64,000 bases of DNA from Halalkalibacter alkalisediminis (GCF_028610705.1 NZ_JAQQWT010000003.1:45312-109311); one strand, 5' to 3'. Shown: positions 7,172 to 17,004, counted from the stretch's first letter. Made by a program: numbers and translations. The notes: generated by a model not told the origin, from the letters alone.

Positions 7172-9388
7172 CTATATTAATTGTTCAGTATTAAAATTAA
7201 AAAGAGAGTAAAGTTTGTAGGCCATCATTAATTCAAATCGCACCTCCGCATCATTCAAATCAATTTGTACCAGTTCAGCTACACGTTCCAATCGATATTC
7301 TAACGTACTGCGATGAATAAAAAGCTGATTGGAAGCATCCCGAAGGTTTCCGTTATGATTTAAAAAGACCTGTAATGTTTCAAATAAATCAACATGATTA
7401 TTATTTGAATACTTAATCAGAGGCCCTAAATGTTTTTTAACAAATAATTCAGCTGCTAACGGGTCACTTGTATTGTTTAGAATGGTATACGAACCAAGGT
7501 CATCATAGAAGGAAAATCCTCCTTGTGGATAGCGATATGTCACTACATTTTTCGCTTTAACGGATTGGACGTAACAGTAATAATAGTCTTCTATTTTTTC
7601 TGTTTTGCCACCTATACCTAAAAACACTTTCGTTTTCGTTCTTTCTTTACTCAGTAAGGTGATAATACGTTGATGCAAGCCTTTCCAATACTCTACATGT
7701 TCGTTATTATTTAACGTTTTCACAATGAAAATAAATTCTTTATCCTTTCGAGTGAAAATGATGGACAGATCATATAAAGCGAGCTTGGTTTTAATCTGAT
7801 CCCAAAGCCAAGACTTATAACTCTCGAGTACGACGAGATTCGTTTCATCCTGCTCAGGCATCTCCAATGATAATGTAGCAATTTGATGAGATTCTAGTAC
7901 ATTCCAATTAATCAATGTTGCGTATTTAATAATTTTCTCTTGATCATCCATTTTTTCTGAAAAAAGTTGATTTATAAAACTTTCTTTTACTTGCTCTTTT
8001 GCATCTAACACTAACTTTTGCTTGATAAATTCAATTGCATACACATTGAGTGCATGATCAAGAGTAAGGCGTAGCATACGATTGATCTTTCTTTTTGGTA
8101 AACAAATAACTAAATACCCTAATACATCTCTCCCACCAATAATCGGCCAAACCGCACATGGTTGTTCCCCACATTCATCAAGCCAAAACTCGCGGGTTTT
8201 CATTTGCGTGATTTCCTGTTTTTGATCCATTACTTTTTGTTCAATGATTGGTTGTAAATGCATTTCCTCTTCTTTAAAGTAAGTAGAAATGGATTTCATA
8301 AATCGGTCATAAAGTAAAAGGGAACTCTCTAACATCGAACTAATCGTTTTAGATATATCATGTAAGTCTTGACCTTGAACTGTTTTTCTTACAAGCTCTT
8401 GATGATGTTCCATTAGCCGTTCCATTCTCTTTTTGCTTTCTGATTCTAATTCATACAGTCTAGCGTTTTCAATTTGCATGGAAACAAAAGCCGAAACGAA
8501 TTCTAGAAATTCCAGGTCATCATCAGAGAATTGACCGTTCTCCTCCTTAGTAACATAAAGAACCCCAATGGTTTTCAAATTAACAATAAGTGGAATCGTC
8601 AGTTCATGGCTACCAGGTATTTCTACTGAGGGAAAGTAGTTATCAATCGGTAAATTGGTTTCAACCATAATTGTCTTAAAGAGGTTCGTAGTTCCAAAGT
8701 TTGGTGGATGGTATGTAAAGCAACTATTTGTTTCATCGAATAAATACACACTAGCCCCTTTTGCTTGAGTTCCTTTACCGGCTCGTTCTACTATTTTTTC
8801 AATTAAATGTTCGATCGATGACCCAGGAAAGATATTTTCTCTCATCCATTCGACACCTTTAATTTTCCGCTTCTGTTTTTCCTTTTCTTTCGCTAAATCC
8901 ATGGCAACAGCTACATCATGTCCGAACTCTACGAATATTTTCTCTGCTTCAATGACAAGAGGAATAAAATCGCGAAACCCAATTACACAAAGACCGAATT
9001 GCTTATTATTGTGATTTAGGGGCACCGTAAACCATGTAGACAGTTGTTCTTTTTCCATTGCTTTTCTAAAACTACAGGCAACGCCCTCTTCTTGATCATT
9101 AGGCCACCAAAGCGCATCTTGTAAAAGATTGGATGAACAATCATCCAAATTTAACTTTAACGTTTCTTCAATCGTAAATTCTTCACCGATCCAAACTTTT
9201 GGTAACAATTGATGATCTTCTTTTAAGATAACGCCTACTAAATCACAAGTGAATTCATTATAAAAGGACTCCAACAAGTAATTCAGGGTTTCTTGTAACG
9301 TATCGAACTTAATCAGTTGACGAGTGATATTTCGAAGATGTGTGTTTATTTTCTGTTTTAATTTTTCCTGCTTCATGTTCTGATCCAT
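7172..9388 (-). CDS. GAF-domain transcriptional regulator with PucR/CdaR-type C-terminal HTH
   Basis: From the ATG at 9388 the product is 738 residues. Two GAF-like sensory regions lie near residues 30-180 and 200-330 (the second with KGASVYLFDE and PLIVNLKTIGVLYV), followed by a coiled-coil segment, a central CdaR-like domain, and a C-terminal helix-turn-helix near residues 660-730 with NHNGNLRDASNQLFIHRSTL, the PucR-type HTH. Such proteins usually activate operons when GAF binds a small aromatic or organic acid. The frame is open 31 codons further upstream, but AAGGGG lies just before the internal ATG, so that start is chosen. It is probably the pathway-specific activator. Confidence 0.85.
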   Translation of the reverse strand: MDQNMKQEKLKQKINTHLRNITRQLIKFDTLQETLNYLLESFYNEFTCDLVGVILKEDHQLLPKVWIGEEFTIEETLKLNLDDCSSNLLQDALWWPNDQEEGVACSFRKAMEKEQLSTWFTVPLNHNNKQFGLCVIGFRDFIPLVIEAEKIFVEFGHDVAVAMDLAKEKEKQKRKIKGVEWMRENIFPGSSIEHLIEKIVERAGKGTQAKGASVYLFDETNSCFTYHPPNFGTTNLFKTIMVETNLPIDNYFPSVEIPGSHELTIPLIVNLKTIGVLYVTKEENGQFSDDDLEFLEFVSAFVSMQIENARLYELESESKKRMERLMEHHQELVRKTVQGQDLHDISKTISSMLESSLLLYDRFMKSISTYFKEEEMHLQPIIEQKVMDQKQEITQMKTREFWLDECGEQPCAVWPIIGGRDVLGYLVICLPKRKINRMLRLTLDHALNVYAIEFIKQKLVLDAKEQVKESFINQLFSEKMDDQEKIIKYATLINWNVLESHQIATLSLEMPEQDETNLVVLESYKSWLWDQIKTKLALYDLSIIFTRKDKEFIFIVKTLNNNEHVEYWKGLHQRIITLLSKERTKTKVFLGIGGKTEKIEDYYYCYVQSVKAKNVVTYRYPQGGFSFYDDLGSYTILNNTSDPLAAELFVKKHLGPLIKYSNNNHVDLFETLQVFLNHNGNLRDASNQLFIHRSTLEYRLERVAELVQIDLNDAEVRFELMMAYKLYSLFNFNTEQLI

Positions 9389-9430
9389 TGGTATTACCCC
9401 TTTTTTCAACCATATAAATATGTACTGAAA

Positions 9431-9461
9431 AATCAGCTTGAAATAAACTCTCAAGCTGATT
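9431..9461 (-). terminator. Terminator between permease and regulator genes
   Basis: An 11-bp perfect stem (9431-9441 with 9451-9461) with a 9-base loop is followed by TTTTTC on the minus strand. It lies just after the permease stop, so the regulator and genes beyond it may need read-through or their own promoter. Confidence 0.75.
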
Positions 9462-9501
9462 CGTTCAGATTTATCGTTCATAGTCCACTACTTATATAAG
9501 A

Positions 9502-10875
9502 CTAACTTACTTTATCAACACTCTCTTTATTCGAAGAATTCTCCTCTTTTTTAACTAAACTAGTCTTTTGAATGACCAAGTATAAGACAAGTCCGATCAC
9601 AATGGCGTATGTTGCACCATATGCAAACAAGACGATCGCCATTACTCCCGCAACTCCACGTTCCGTATTATCTTTTAGTTGTTCAATTCCAATCGAGATA
9701 CATAGATAACCTGTAATGATTAAGGTTAGCGATAGGGCAATCGGTAACACAGGTTGGAAAAGGGTAACTAATGGTAACAATACGGTTGCCAAAAGCATGG
9801 CCATAATTAACGACGCTGTACCAGAATAAATGGAGTCCATTGCTTTACGTCCATATTTATATCTTTCCATGACCGAAGCTGTACCCGCTGTAAAGATCGG
9901 CCCCGCAAGCCCTGGGTGGGGAGCAAACAAAGCATGAATAAAGTTCCGAATAAATGTAAGCGTATGCATATTACTTAAACTCAAATGAGCCTTTTCATCT
10001 TTACGGAATTCACTTGCTTTTTGGAATAAAGATGCTCCGACAACAATATCTCCGTAAGCGATAATATAGGCAAGTAAAGCTGTAGGGATGGCCATTAAAA
10101 TAATACTTAAACTTGGGAAACCAACTACAAAAGGTGTAAAGCTCCATAGTTCTGCAAAATTAGGGACAACAATTCCCCACTCAACTGCCGGTGCAGGATA
10201 TTCTCTTGTTACCCACCCCACAATGATTGCGACAATGATCGCTGGCATAATTCCGTAATTCCCAATAAACCTAGCAATCTTATTCGACTTGTATAAATGA
10301 TGGAATGATTTTGAGAACATGACATAAAAACATACAAGAGTACCTATAATTAACGAAATAGGTGTGTTGGCTAATCTTCCACCATCAATAATTTCGCCAT
10401 GGATGGCGGCAATCCCTGCACCTATTAATATACCACCCTTTAAAGAGTTTGGTAACTTACTTACGATAACTTTACCTAAACCAGTAATTCCTAGAATCAA
10501 GAAAATAAAAGCAACAGATAGTTGAAGAGCAACCAGGGCTTTGACCGCATCTGGCCCAGGTTCAAAATTCCCTAGAAAGATGATAACCAACGGGATAGCT
10601 GCCGTGATAAATCCTGGAACTAACGGAACCCCCATCAACGGTCCCATGAGCATCGTTATGAGATAAATGACGGCAACAGCTAAAGCTGCATCATAGGAGA
10701 AACCAACATAATTTTGTAACAATGGAATAACGGCTAATCCGATAGAAAATAGAACAAATCCTTGAATAAGCTCCGGCGTCTCGAGCCTGAAATGAACAAA
10801 CGGTAACCTTATTTGAAAAGGCCCTAATTTCCAAAATGGTTGTTCTTCTCCATCTTTACGCTTATAAAGTGCCAT
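9502..10875 (-). CDS. Multi-span permease, NCS2/SulP-like fold (substrate unknown)
   Basis: The 457-residue protein has about twelve hydrophobic spans, short soluble ends and a charged C-terminal tail. Internal motifs such as HPGLAGPIFTAGTASVMERY near residues 315-335 and GYLCISIGIEQLKDNTERG near residue 390 resemble the nucleobase/ascorbate (NCS2) and SulP superfamily, but I cannot place it in a defined substrate class. It follows the acyl-CoA dehydrogenase gene by 64 bases and is followed by a terminator. Inference: it imports the acid degraded by this operon, alongside or instead of the BenE-like protein. Confidence 0.6.
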   Translation of the reverse strand: MALYKRKDGEEQPFWKLGPFQIRLPFVHFRLETPELIQGFVLFSIGLAVIPLLQNYVGFSYDAALAVAVIYLITMLMGPLMGVPLVPGFITAAIPLVIIFLGNFEPGPDAVKALVALQLSVAFIFLILGITGLGKVIVSKLPNSLKGGILIGAGIAAIHGEIIDGGRLANTPISLIIGTLVCFYVMFSKSFHHLYKSNKIARFIGNYGIMPAIIVAIIVGWVTREYPAPAVEWGIVVPNFAELWSFTPFVVGFPSLSIILMAIPTALLAYIIAYGDIVVGASLFQKASEFRKDEKAHLSLSNMHTLTFIRNFIHALFAPHPGLAGPIFTAGTASVMERYKYGRKAMDSIYSGTASLIMAMLLATVLLPLVTLFQPVLPIALSLTLIITGYLCISIGIEQLKDNTERGVAGVMAIVLFAYGATYAIVIGLVLYLVIQKTSLVKKEENSSNKESVDKVS

Positions 10876-10939
10876 TTGTTTTCCCCCTCAAAATGGTATT
10901 AAATTCAATTCACATACGTAAAAGTGAAACGGCACTATG

Positions 10940-12076
10940 TTAAGAAAGCAGTTCCTTAGCGATGACGACTCGTTGGATTTGGTTGGTTCCTTCATAAATT
11001 TGCATGATTTTAGCATCTCTAAAATATTTCTCTACTGGATACTCACGGATAAACCCATACCCACCAAAGATTTGCACAGCGTCTGTTGTGACTTCCATCG
11101 CCGTATCAGACGCAAAACATTTTGCATACGATGCGTGTTTCATAGATGGTGTGCCTCTATGAAGTAAGTCTACGGCTTTATGAACTAAAAGCCTTGACGC
11201 TTCAATCTTCATAGCCATATCGGCTAGCATAAATTGAATGGCTTGAAGCTGAGAGATTGGTTTACCAAATTGTTTGCGCTCTTTTGCATAAGAGGTTGAT
11301 GCATCAAAGGCAGCTTGAGCAATACCAAGAGCTTGAGCACCAACCATTGGTCTAGCATTCATGAGACCCTTCATAAAAATTTTAAACCCTTCTCCCTCCT
11401 CCCCTATTCGATTTGCAGCAGGAACCCGCACTTCTTCAAAAATAACAGAAGCCGTGTCTGAAGCCCGTAAGCCTAGCTTTTTTTCTTTTTCACCGATTTT
11501 TACACCAGGTAAGTCACGGTCTACAATAAAGGCTGTATATTTACTTGATGCACTTTCCTCTTTGATTCTTGCTAAGACGACAAAAAATTCAGCATGACTT
11601 GCATTCGTAATGAAGCATTTTTCCCCGTCTAGAATGTATTCATTGCCTACACGTCTAGCTACAGTAGCTAAAGAGCTTACATCACTTCCCGCTCCTGGTT
11701 CTGTCAAAGCAAAAGCGGCGTAATTCCCCTCTTTCGTCAGTTTTGTTAAATACTTCTTCTTTAGTTCTTCGCTAGCCCCCACCAATATCGGATAAGAGGA
11801 GAGTGAATTCGCTTCTAAACTCGTCGCCACACCGGCACAGGCAGTTGAGATTTCTTCTACGATTAACGCATGTGAAATTTTATCAATCCCAGGGCCACCG
11901 TATTTTTCTGGTATCGCTAAATTACTAAGACCATACTCATGTAATTTCTGCATAATTTCTAGCGGAAAAGCTTCATCTTCATCATACTTTCTGGCAAATG
12001 GAGCAATTTCATTCGTTGCAAAATCTTTTGCTAACGCCTTGATTGCTATTTGCTCTTCGTTCAATTGGAAGCTCAT
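10940..12076 (-). CDS. Acyl-CoA dehydrogenase, short-chain type
   Basis: The 378-residue FAD enzyme shows the standard family course: FALTEPGAGSDVSSL near residue 120, KCFITNASHAEFFVV near 150, RKQFGKPISQLQAIQFMLAD near 265-285, and the C-terminal YEGTNQIQRVVIA with the catalytic base E362. It introduces the alpha-beta double bond into an acyl-CoA and passes electrons to ETF. No etfAB genes are in the window. It lies in the operon with ligase, hydratase, dehydrogenase and thiolase, completing a beta-oxidation set. The start follows GAGGTG. Confidence 0.95.
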   Translation of the reverse strand: MSFQLNEEQIAIKALAKDFATNEIAPFARKYDEDEAFPLEIMQKLHEYGLSNLAIPEKYGGPGIDKISHALIVEEISTACAGVATSLEANSLSSYPILVGASEELKKKYLTKLTKEGNYAAFALTEPGAGSDVSSLATVARRVGNEYILDGEKCFITNASHAEFFVVLARIKEESASSKYTAFIVDRDLPGVKIGEKEKKLGLRASDTASVIFEEVRVPAANRIGEEGEGFKIFMKGLMNARPMVGAQALGIAQAAFDASTSYAKERKQFGKPISQLQAIQFMLADMAMKIEASRLLVHKAVDLLHRGTPSMKHASYAKCFASDTAMEVTTDAVQIFGGYGFIREYPVEKYFRDAKIMQIYEGTNQIQRVVIAKELLS

Positions 12077-12100
12077 TGTTTCACCTCGACTGTAACAAAT

Positions 12101-12442
12101 TTATTGTTTCAAGAATTTCAATGCTTCTGTTGTTCTAGCAAGTAAAATACATCCTTCACGAGTAAATGGCGCATGGATTGTATGTTGGCTCGTGAAGAGG
12201 TAATCTCCTTTTACTAAAGAATACTTTCCTACTCGGCACTCACCTTCAATTACATAAACTTCTTCATCAGCAGGGTGATCATGTAAGGGAAAGGAACTAT
12301 TCGGTTCCATCTTAATAAGAACGGTACTTCCACCCTCCTCGAATTTATAAAGAGTTTTGATAGATACTCCCTCAAAAGGCAGTGGCTTCCACTCTTTATC
12401 CGCTGACACAAAGCGGCTTTCTTTTACATTTTGTGGATTCAC
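12101..12442 (-). CDS. Cupin-domain protein (ChrR-like cupin)
   Basis: The 113-residue single-domain cupin has motif 1 as PLHDHPADEEVYVIEG and motif 2 as FTSQHTIHAPF, which provides a His-rich metal site. It starts at a GTG spaced six bases from AGGGGG. Small cupins of this kind are found as dioxygenase-like or sensor domains; in this operon it may be an auxiliary enzyme acting on a CoA or aromatic intermediate, or a metal-dependent isomerase. The exact role cannot be told from the sequence. Confidence 0.8.
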   Translation of the reverse strand: MNPQNVKESRFVSADKEWKPLPFEGVSIKTLYKFEEGGSTVLIKMEPNSSFPLHDHPADEEVYVIEGECRVGKYSLVKGDYLFTSQHTIHAPFTREGCILLARTTEALKFLKQ

Positions 12443-12472
12443 ATAAATCCCCCTTTCTAATCCGGGATCGGT

Positions 12473-14056
12473 TTACCTTAATTCTGCTTTTAATTCATTC
12501 CTTAATTGGTCTTGAAGAGCGACTTTTTTGATTTTTCCACTTGCCGTCATCGGAAGTTCATCAACAATTAATATTTTATCCGGTACCTTGTAATCCGCAA
12601 CTCTAGGTCGGATGAATTCAATCAAACTTTGTTCATCCATTTCAACTGACGGTTTTAATTTAATGCAAGCACAAGAAACTTCCCCTAATACGGTATCTGG
12701 CAAGCCTACAATGGCCACCTCTAAAACATCTGGATGAGTATAAAAAACTTCTTCAATTTCACGCGGATAAATATTATATCCACCGCGAATAATCATTTCT
12801 TTCTTACGACCGACAATTCGAAGATAACCCTCATCATCAAGAGTTCCGAGATCGCCAGTGTAAAACCAGCCTGCCTCGTCTAATGCTTCCGTTGTTTTAT
12901 CAGGCATATTGTAGTACCCTTTCATTACACCAAAGCTTCTACAAGCAATCTCTCCAACCTCTCCGGTAGCTACTGCTTCGCGCTCTTCGTTTACGATTTT
13001 CACTTCAGCACCTGGAAGTGCTTTTCCCACCGTTTCGGCACGGACTAAATCATTGTCGTCAAATTTCGTCATAGTTAATGTCGGTGACGTCTCACTAAGC
13101 CCATAGGCAACAACAATGTCACAACCCATGTCAGTACGAATTTTCTTGACGATCTCAACCGGGCACGGGGCTGCCGCAATAATTCCCGTTCGTAGCGTTG
13201 ATAAGTCATATTTCGAAAAATCTGGTTGATTAAGCTCTAAAATAAACATAGTTGGGACACCATGCTTGACCGTTACTCCTTCAGCTTGCACAACCTCTAA
13301 CGTTTCTTTCGGTTTATATTGATCCATCAAGACCATTCTTGCACAAGAAGCAATCGAACTTATGATACTTGGAACCATTCCAAACACATGAAAGACTGGC
13401 ACAGCCACTAAAAAGACATCGTCAGCTGTACAGTTCATTTCCTCTGCGGAAATGACGCCTGTTTTCACGATATTTGCATGTGTTAACATAGCTCCCTTTG
13501 GTGCTCCAGTTGATCCAGAAGTATAAAGAATAGAGAGGACATCTTCGGCAGGATGAATTTGAACGGGTGTAAAAGAGGCCCAATTTCCAGATTCTAGTAA
13601 CTTTTCATAGTTTAATAAACCATCTTCTTCGTAACGTACAGTGATAAGCAGCTCCAGACTTTTCACCGTTTTCTTTGCCTGAATAAACTGTTCTGAGTGA
13701 GTAATGCCACTGAACTCTTTTGTAAAAAAGGCAACTTTCGCTTCAGAATTATTTAGAATATACTCTACTTCATCCGTTCGATAACGAGTATTAAATGGAA
13801 CAAGAACAGCTCCTAAATGAGCTACAGCCAAATAAATCACGACAAACTCATTCCAATTAGGTAAACAAACCGCTACTTTATCTCCTTTGTTCACTCCAAG
13901 GTTTTGTAAAGAGGAAGCGAGGCTAATCGAATGATCCCAGAGATCTTTATAGGACATTCTCGAAAATCGGTCAAAAAGAGCTTCACGCTCTGGACCGAAA
14001 TTGGTAGCGTTTTCAAATAATTGTGAAACACTTAGCTGACCAAGTTCTCTATACAT
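12473..14056 (-). CDS. AMP-forming acyl-CoA ligase
   Basis: The 527-residue enzyme contains the AMP-binding signature LYTSGSTGAPKGAMLTHANI near residues 175-195, VAYGLSETSPT near 315, the YTGDLG motif near 405, the hinge GRKKEMIIRGGYNIYP near 420-435, and the C-terminal PMTASGKIKK with the adenylation lysine. It activates a carboxylic acid with ATP and CoA. The chain length or ring type of the acid cannot be read from the sequence. It is the committing enzyme of the operon, followed by the cupin and preceded by the thiolase. Confidence 0.94.
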   Translation of the reverse strand: MYRELGQLSVSQLFENATNFGPEREALFDRFSRMSYKDLWDHSISLASSLQNLGVNKGDKVAVCLPNWNEFVVIYLAVAHLGAVLVPFNTRYRTDEVEYILNNSEAKVAFFTKEFSGITHSEQFIQAKKTVKSLELLITVRYEEDGLLNYEKLLESGNWASFTPVQIHPAEDVLSILYTSGSTGAPKGAMLTHANIVKTGVISAEEMNCTADDVFLVAVPVFHVFGMVPSIISSIASCARMVLMDQYKPKETLEVVQAEGVTVKHGVPTMFILELNQPDFSKYDLSTLRTGIIAAAPCPVEIVKKIRTDMGCDIVVAYGLSETSPTLTMTKFDDNDLVRAETVGKALPGAEVKIVNEEREAVATGEVGEIACRSFGVMKGYYNMPDKTTEALDEAGWFYTGDLGTLDDEGYLRIVGRKKEMIIRGGYNIYPREIEEVFYTHPDVLEVAIVGLPDTVLGEVSCACIKLKPSVEMDEQSLIEFIRPRVADYKVPDKILIVDELPMTASGKIKKVALQDQLRNELKAELR

Positions 14057-14076
14057 ATCATCATCCCTTTACCTTT

Positions 14077-15255
14077 TTATAACACTTCCCAGATGGCAGC
14101 AATTCCTTGCCCACCACCGATGCACAATGCTGATGCTCCATACTTTTTATTTCTTCTCTTCAACTCGTATAGTAGGGATAGACTAATTCTTGCACCACTA
14201 GCGCCTAATGGGTGTCCTAGGGCAACTGCTCCACCATTTACATTTCCAATCTCAGGGTTAAATCCGAGATCTTTTTGACAAGCCAGATACTGAGCGGCAA
14301 AAGCTTCGTTGATTTCAATTAAATCCAAATCGTCTACCCTCATACTTGCTCGCTCTAAAGCTTGACGAATGGCAGGTGCGGGGCCAATTCCCATATACTT
14401 AGGTTCTACGCCAACAATCCCCCATGAGACAAGACGTGCGATCGGCCGAAGGTTCCGTTTTTCGGCATACTCACCTGACGTGACGACAAGTGAAGCAGCT
14501 CCATCGTTAATTCCACTTGCATTTCCAGGCGTAACGACTCCATTTTCTTTAAAACGGGCTGGTAATGTACTTAGTTTTTCTGTTGTCGTTTCTCTTGGAT
14601 GCTCATCTTCATCTATAACTTTTTCTCCTTTTCGACTCTTTATTGTATAAGGGACAATCTCTTTAGCAAAATAGCCTTTTTCCATTGCATTTAGTGCTTT
14701 CTTGTGACTATTTGCTGCAAATTGATCGATTTCCTCACGTGTAATCTTAAATTTTCCTGCAAGATTCTCAGCAGTGATGGCCATTGAACATTTTCCATAG
14801 GGATCATATAACGCTTCCCATAAATAGTCTTCCATTGGTGCCTTACCTAGTGGCAATCCCCAACGCGCTCCTCTTACGACATGAGGTACTTGACTCATAT
14901 TTTCTGCCCCACCTGCTATAGCCACTCTTCCTTCATTTAACTGAATGGATTGAGCTGCATTCACTATTGCTTGTAAACCTGATCCACATAAGCGGTTAAC
15001 CGTGAGTCCTGGTACATGCTCAGGAACCCCCGCTTTTAATCCAACATGTCTGCCCATATAAATCGCATCCGTGCTCGATTGAATGACATTTCCCATTATG
15101 ACTTGATCCACTTCTTCAGGTTCAATGGATGAGCGTTTCATGGCTTCTTTTGCTGTTGCTGTTGCTAAATCAATAGCTGACACATCACGAAAAGAGCCAC
15201 CAAATTCCGTAAACGCCGTTCGTGCACCCTCAATGACAACAATTTCTTTATTCAT
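14077..15255 (-). CDS. Acetyl-CoA C-acyltransferase (thiolase)
   Basis: The 392-residue enzyme has all three catalytic residues: C90 in VNRLCGSGLQA, H348 in GGAVALGHPLGASGAR and C378 in CIGGGQG. Degradative thiolases split 3-ketoacyl-CoA with CoA into acetyl-CoA and a shortened acyl-CoA. A GTG four codons upstream is part of the AAGGTGG ribosome-binding site and is not used; the ATG at 15255 fits. The gene lies 13 bases after the hydratase. Confidence 0.95.
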   Translation of the reverse strand: MNKEIVVIEGARTAFTEFGGSFRDVSAIDLATATAKEAMKRSSIEPEEVDQVIMGNVIQSSTDAIYMGRHVGLKAGVPEHVPGLTVNRLCGSGLQAIVNAAQSIQLNEGRVAIAGGAENMSQVPHVVRGARWGLPLGKAPMEDYLWEALYDPYGKCSMAITAENLAGKFKITREEIDQFAANSHKKALNAMEKGYFAKEIVPYTIKSRKGEKVIDEDEHPRETTTEKLSTLPARFKENGVVTPGNASGINDGAASLVVTSGEYAEKRNLRPIARLVSWGIVGVEPKYMGIGPAPAIRQALERASMRVDDLDLIEINEAFAAQYLACQKDLGFNPEIGNVNGGAVALGHPLGASGARISLSLLYELKRRNKKYGASALCIGGGQGIAAIWEVL

Positions 15256-15268
15256 TTTTAACCCCACC

Positions 15269-16045
15269 TTATCTGCCAGTAAATTGTGGCTTTCTTTTAT
15301 CTACAAAAGATTGCATACCTTCTTTACGATCTTCACTTGCAAATGCATTTCCAAAGCAGGCTGCTTCAAGATCAAGTCCTGATTTCAAATCAACACTTGT
15401 ACCTTGATTGATAGATTTCTTTAGCATTTGCATAGCAATGCTAGGTTTTCCCGCCAATTTCTCCGCCCAATTTGTCGCTTCGGTAAGCAAATCTTCTAAT
15501 TCAACAGATTTATTAACAAGACCAACTTCAACAGCTCGTTCCGAATCAATCATTTCACCAAAGTATAGTAATTCTTTTGCTTTTGAATGACCAATTAAAC
15601 GAGGCAATCGCTGCGTTCCACCACCACCTGGAATAATACCTAGGTTGATTTCTGGTAGTCCAAATTTAGTATTGGATGAACAAATTCGAAAATCACAGGC
15701 GAGCGCTAATTCACAGCCTCCCCCTAAAGCAAGACCATTTACAGCTGCAATGACTGGTTTGTTAATCGCTTCCACTTTGTCGTACGCCGCTCTCGATACT
15801 CTTGACATCTCTAGCATCTCTGCTCCATTCAAATTCATCATTTCATTAATGTCGGCTCCCGCAGCAAAAGCGCGGTCCCCTTTCCCTGTAATGATAATAG
15901 CTCGAACAAGAGGATCCTTCTCTAACTCTTCAAAAAGATTGGCAAGCTCTTGATACAATTGGGTATTTAGTGGATTATAAGGCGGACGATTTAAATAAAC
16001 CGTCGCCACATGATTTTCATCAAGAATGTATTCTACAGTTTCCAT
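15269..16045 (-). CDS. Enoyl-CoA hydratase/isomerase
   Basis: The 258-residue crotonase-fold enzyme carries the oxyanion-hole segments AFAAGADI near residue 60 and NGLALGGGCELALACD at 103-118, and both catalytic glutamates, E112 and E132 (PEINLGIIPGGGG). It hydrates the double bond made by the acyl-CoA dehydrogenase. The frame is open upstream to 16081, but AAAAGGAGATGG lies right before the ATG at 16045. It starts 14 bases after the dehydrogenase stop. Confidence 0.95.
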   Translation of the reverse strand: METVEYILDENHVATVYLNRPPYNPLNTQLYQELANLFEELEKDPLVRAIIITGKGDRAFAAGADINEMMNLNGAEMLEMSRVSRAAYDKVEAINKPVIAAVNGLALGGGCELALACDFRICSSNTKFGLPEINLGIIPGGGGTQRLPRLIGHSKAKELLYFGEMIDSERAVEVGLVNKSVELEDLLTEATNWAEKLAGKPSIAMQMLKKSINQGTSVDLKSGLDLEAACFGNAFASEDRKEGMQSFVDKRKPQFTGR

Positions 16046-16059
16046 TTTTCCATCTCCTT

Positions 16060-16914
16060 TTACTTGTTGTAGTCGTACCAACCTGCTCCAGACTTTTTAC
16101 CAACACGCCCAGCACGTACTAGATTTCTCAGTGTAAGTGGTGCAGCAAAACGTGAATCTTTAAACTCTTCATAAAAATAATCCATTACATGAAGGCCAAT
16201 ATCTACACCTGCGTAATCTTGAAGTGTAAATGGTCCCATTGGATAGTTCAGCCCAAGTGTGACAGCTTTATCAATATCCTCTGGACTAGCCACTCCCTCT
16301 TCTACTAAACGAATGGCTTCAATAAATTGTGGAATCATGATTCGATTCACAATAAAGCCAGGAGTATCTTTCTTTACTTCAATTGGTTCTTTATTAAAAT
16401 CAATCGATAATTTCTTTAATTCTTTTACGGTTTCATCACTAGTTTCATAACCTCTAACGACTTCTACTAACTTCATTACCTGAGGTGGATTAAAAAAGTG
16501 CATCCCCGCTACACGGTCAGGACGATTTGTCGCCGAAGCAATATCTGTGATAGACATAGAAGATGTATTCGAAGCAATAATGGCTTCTGGTCTAAGAATT
16601 TCATCTAAACTATGAAAAACAGCTTTTTTCGCTTCTAAGTCTTCAATGATCGCTTCAATGACCACTCCACAATCTTTCATATCCTCTAATTTAGTAGTGA
16701 ATGTAATTCGTTCAGTAATCTCTGCTTTTTGTTCCTCCGTTAACTTTCCTTTGGCAATTTGGCGATCCATTAATTTTTGCATGCGAGCTAAAGCATTATC
16801 TAAAAAACGTTGTTCCACATCTCGTAGAATAACCTTAAATCCTGAAATCGCTGTTTGATGAGCAATGGCTCCACCCATCGTCCCTGATCCTACTACTCCT
16901 ATCATCATGGTCAC
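16060..16914 (-). CDS. 3-hydroxyacyl-CoA (3-hydroxybutyryl-CoA) dehydrogenase
   Basis: The product of about 284 residues has the N-terminal NAD-binding motif GVVGSGTMGGAIA, the catalytic region GMHFFNPPQVMKLVEVV, and the C-terminal dimerisation domain with LNYPMGPFTLQDYAGVD and VGKKSGAGWYDY. It oxidises 3-hydroxyacyl-CoA to 3-ketoacyl-CoA with NAD. AGGAGG lies seven bases from a GTG at 16914 and 13 bases from the ATG at 16908; the upstream ATG at 16941 precedes the ribosome-binding site. It is the first gene of the 11-kb series. Confidence 0.94.
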   Translation of the reverse strand: MTMMIGVVGSGTMGGAIAHQTAISGFKVILRDVEQRFLDNALARMQKLMDRQIAKGKLTEEQKAEITERITFTTKLEDMKDCGVVIEAIIEDLEAKKAVFHSLDEILRPEAIIASNTSSMSITDIASATNRPDRVAGMHFFNPPQVMKLVEVVRGYETSDETVKELKKLSIDFNKEPIEVKKDTPGFIVNRIMIPQFIEAIRLVEEGVASPEDIDKAVTLGLNYPMGPFTLQDYAGVDIGLHVMDYFYEEFKDSRFAAPLTLRNLVRAGRVGKKSGAGWYDYNK

Positions 16915-17004
16915 ATTAAGCCCTCCTGTGTAATCTTGCATTTGAAATTATTTGATTAATTAAATAGTATTATTTTCCTCAGATTTTTTGTACCTTAAAT
17001 CCAA

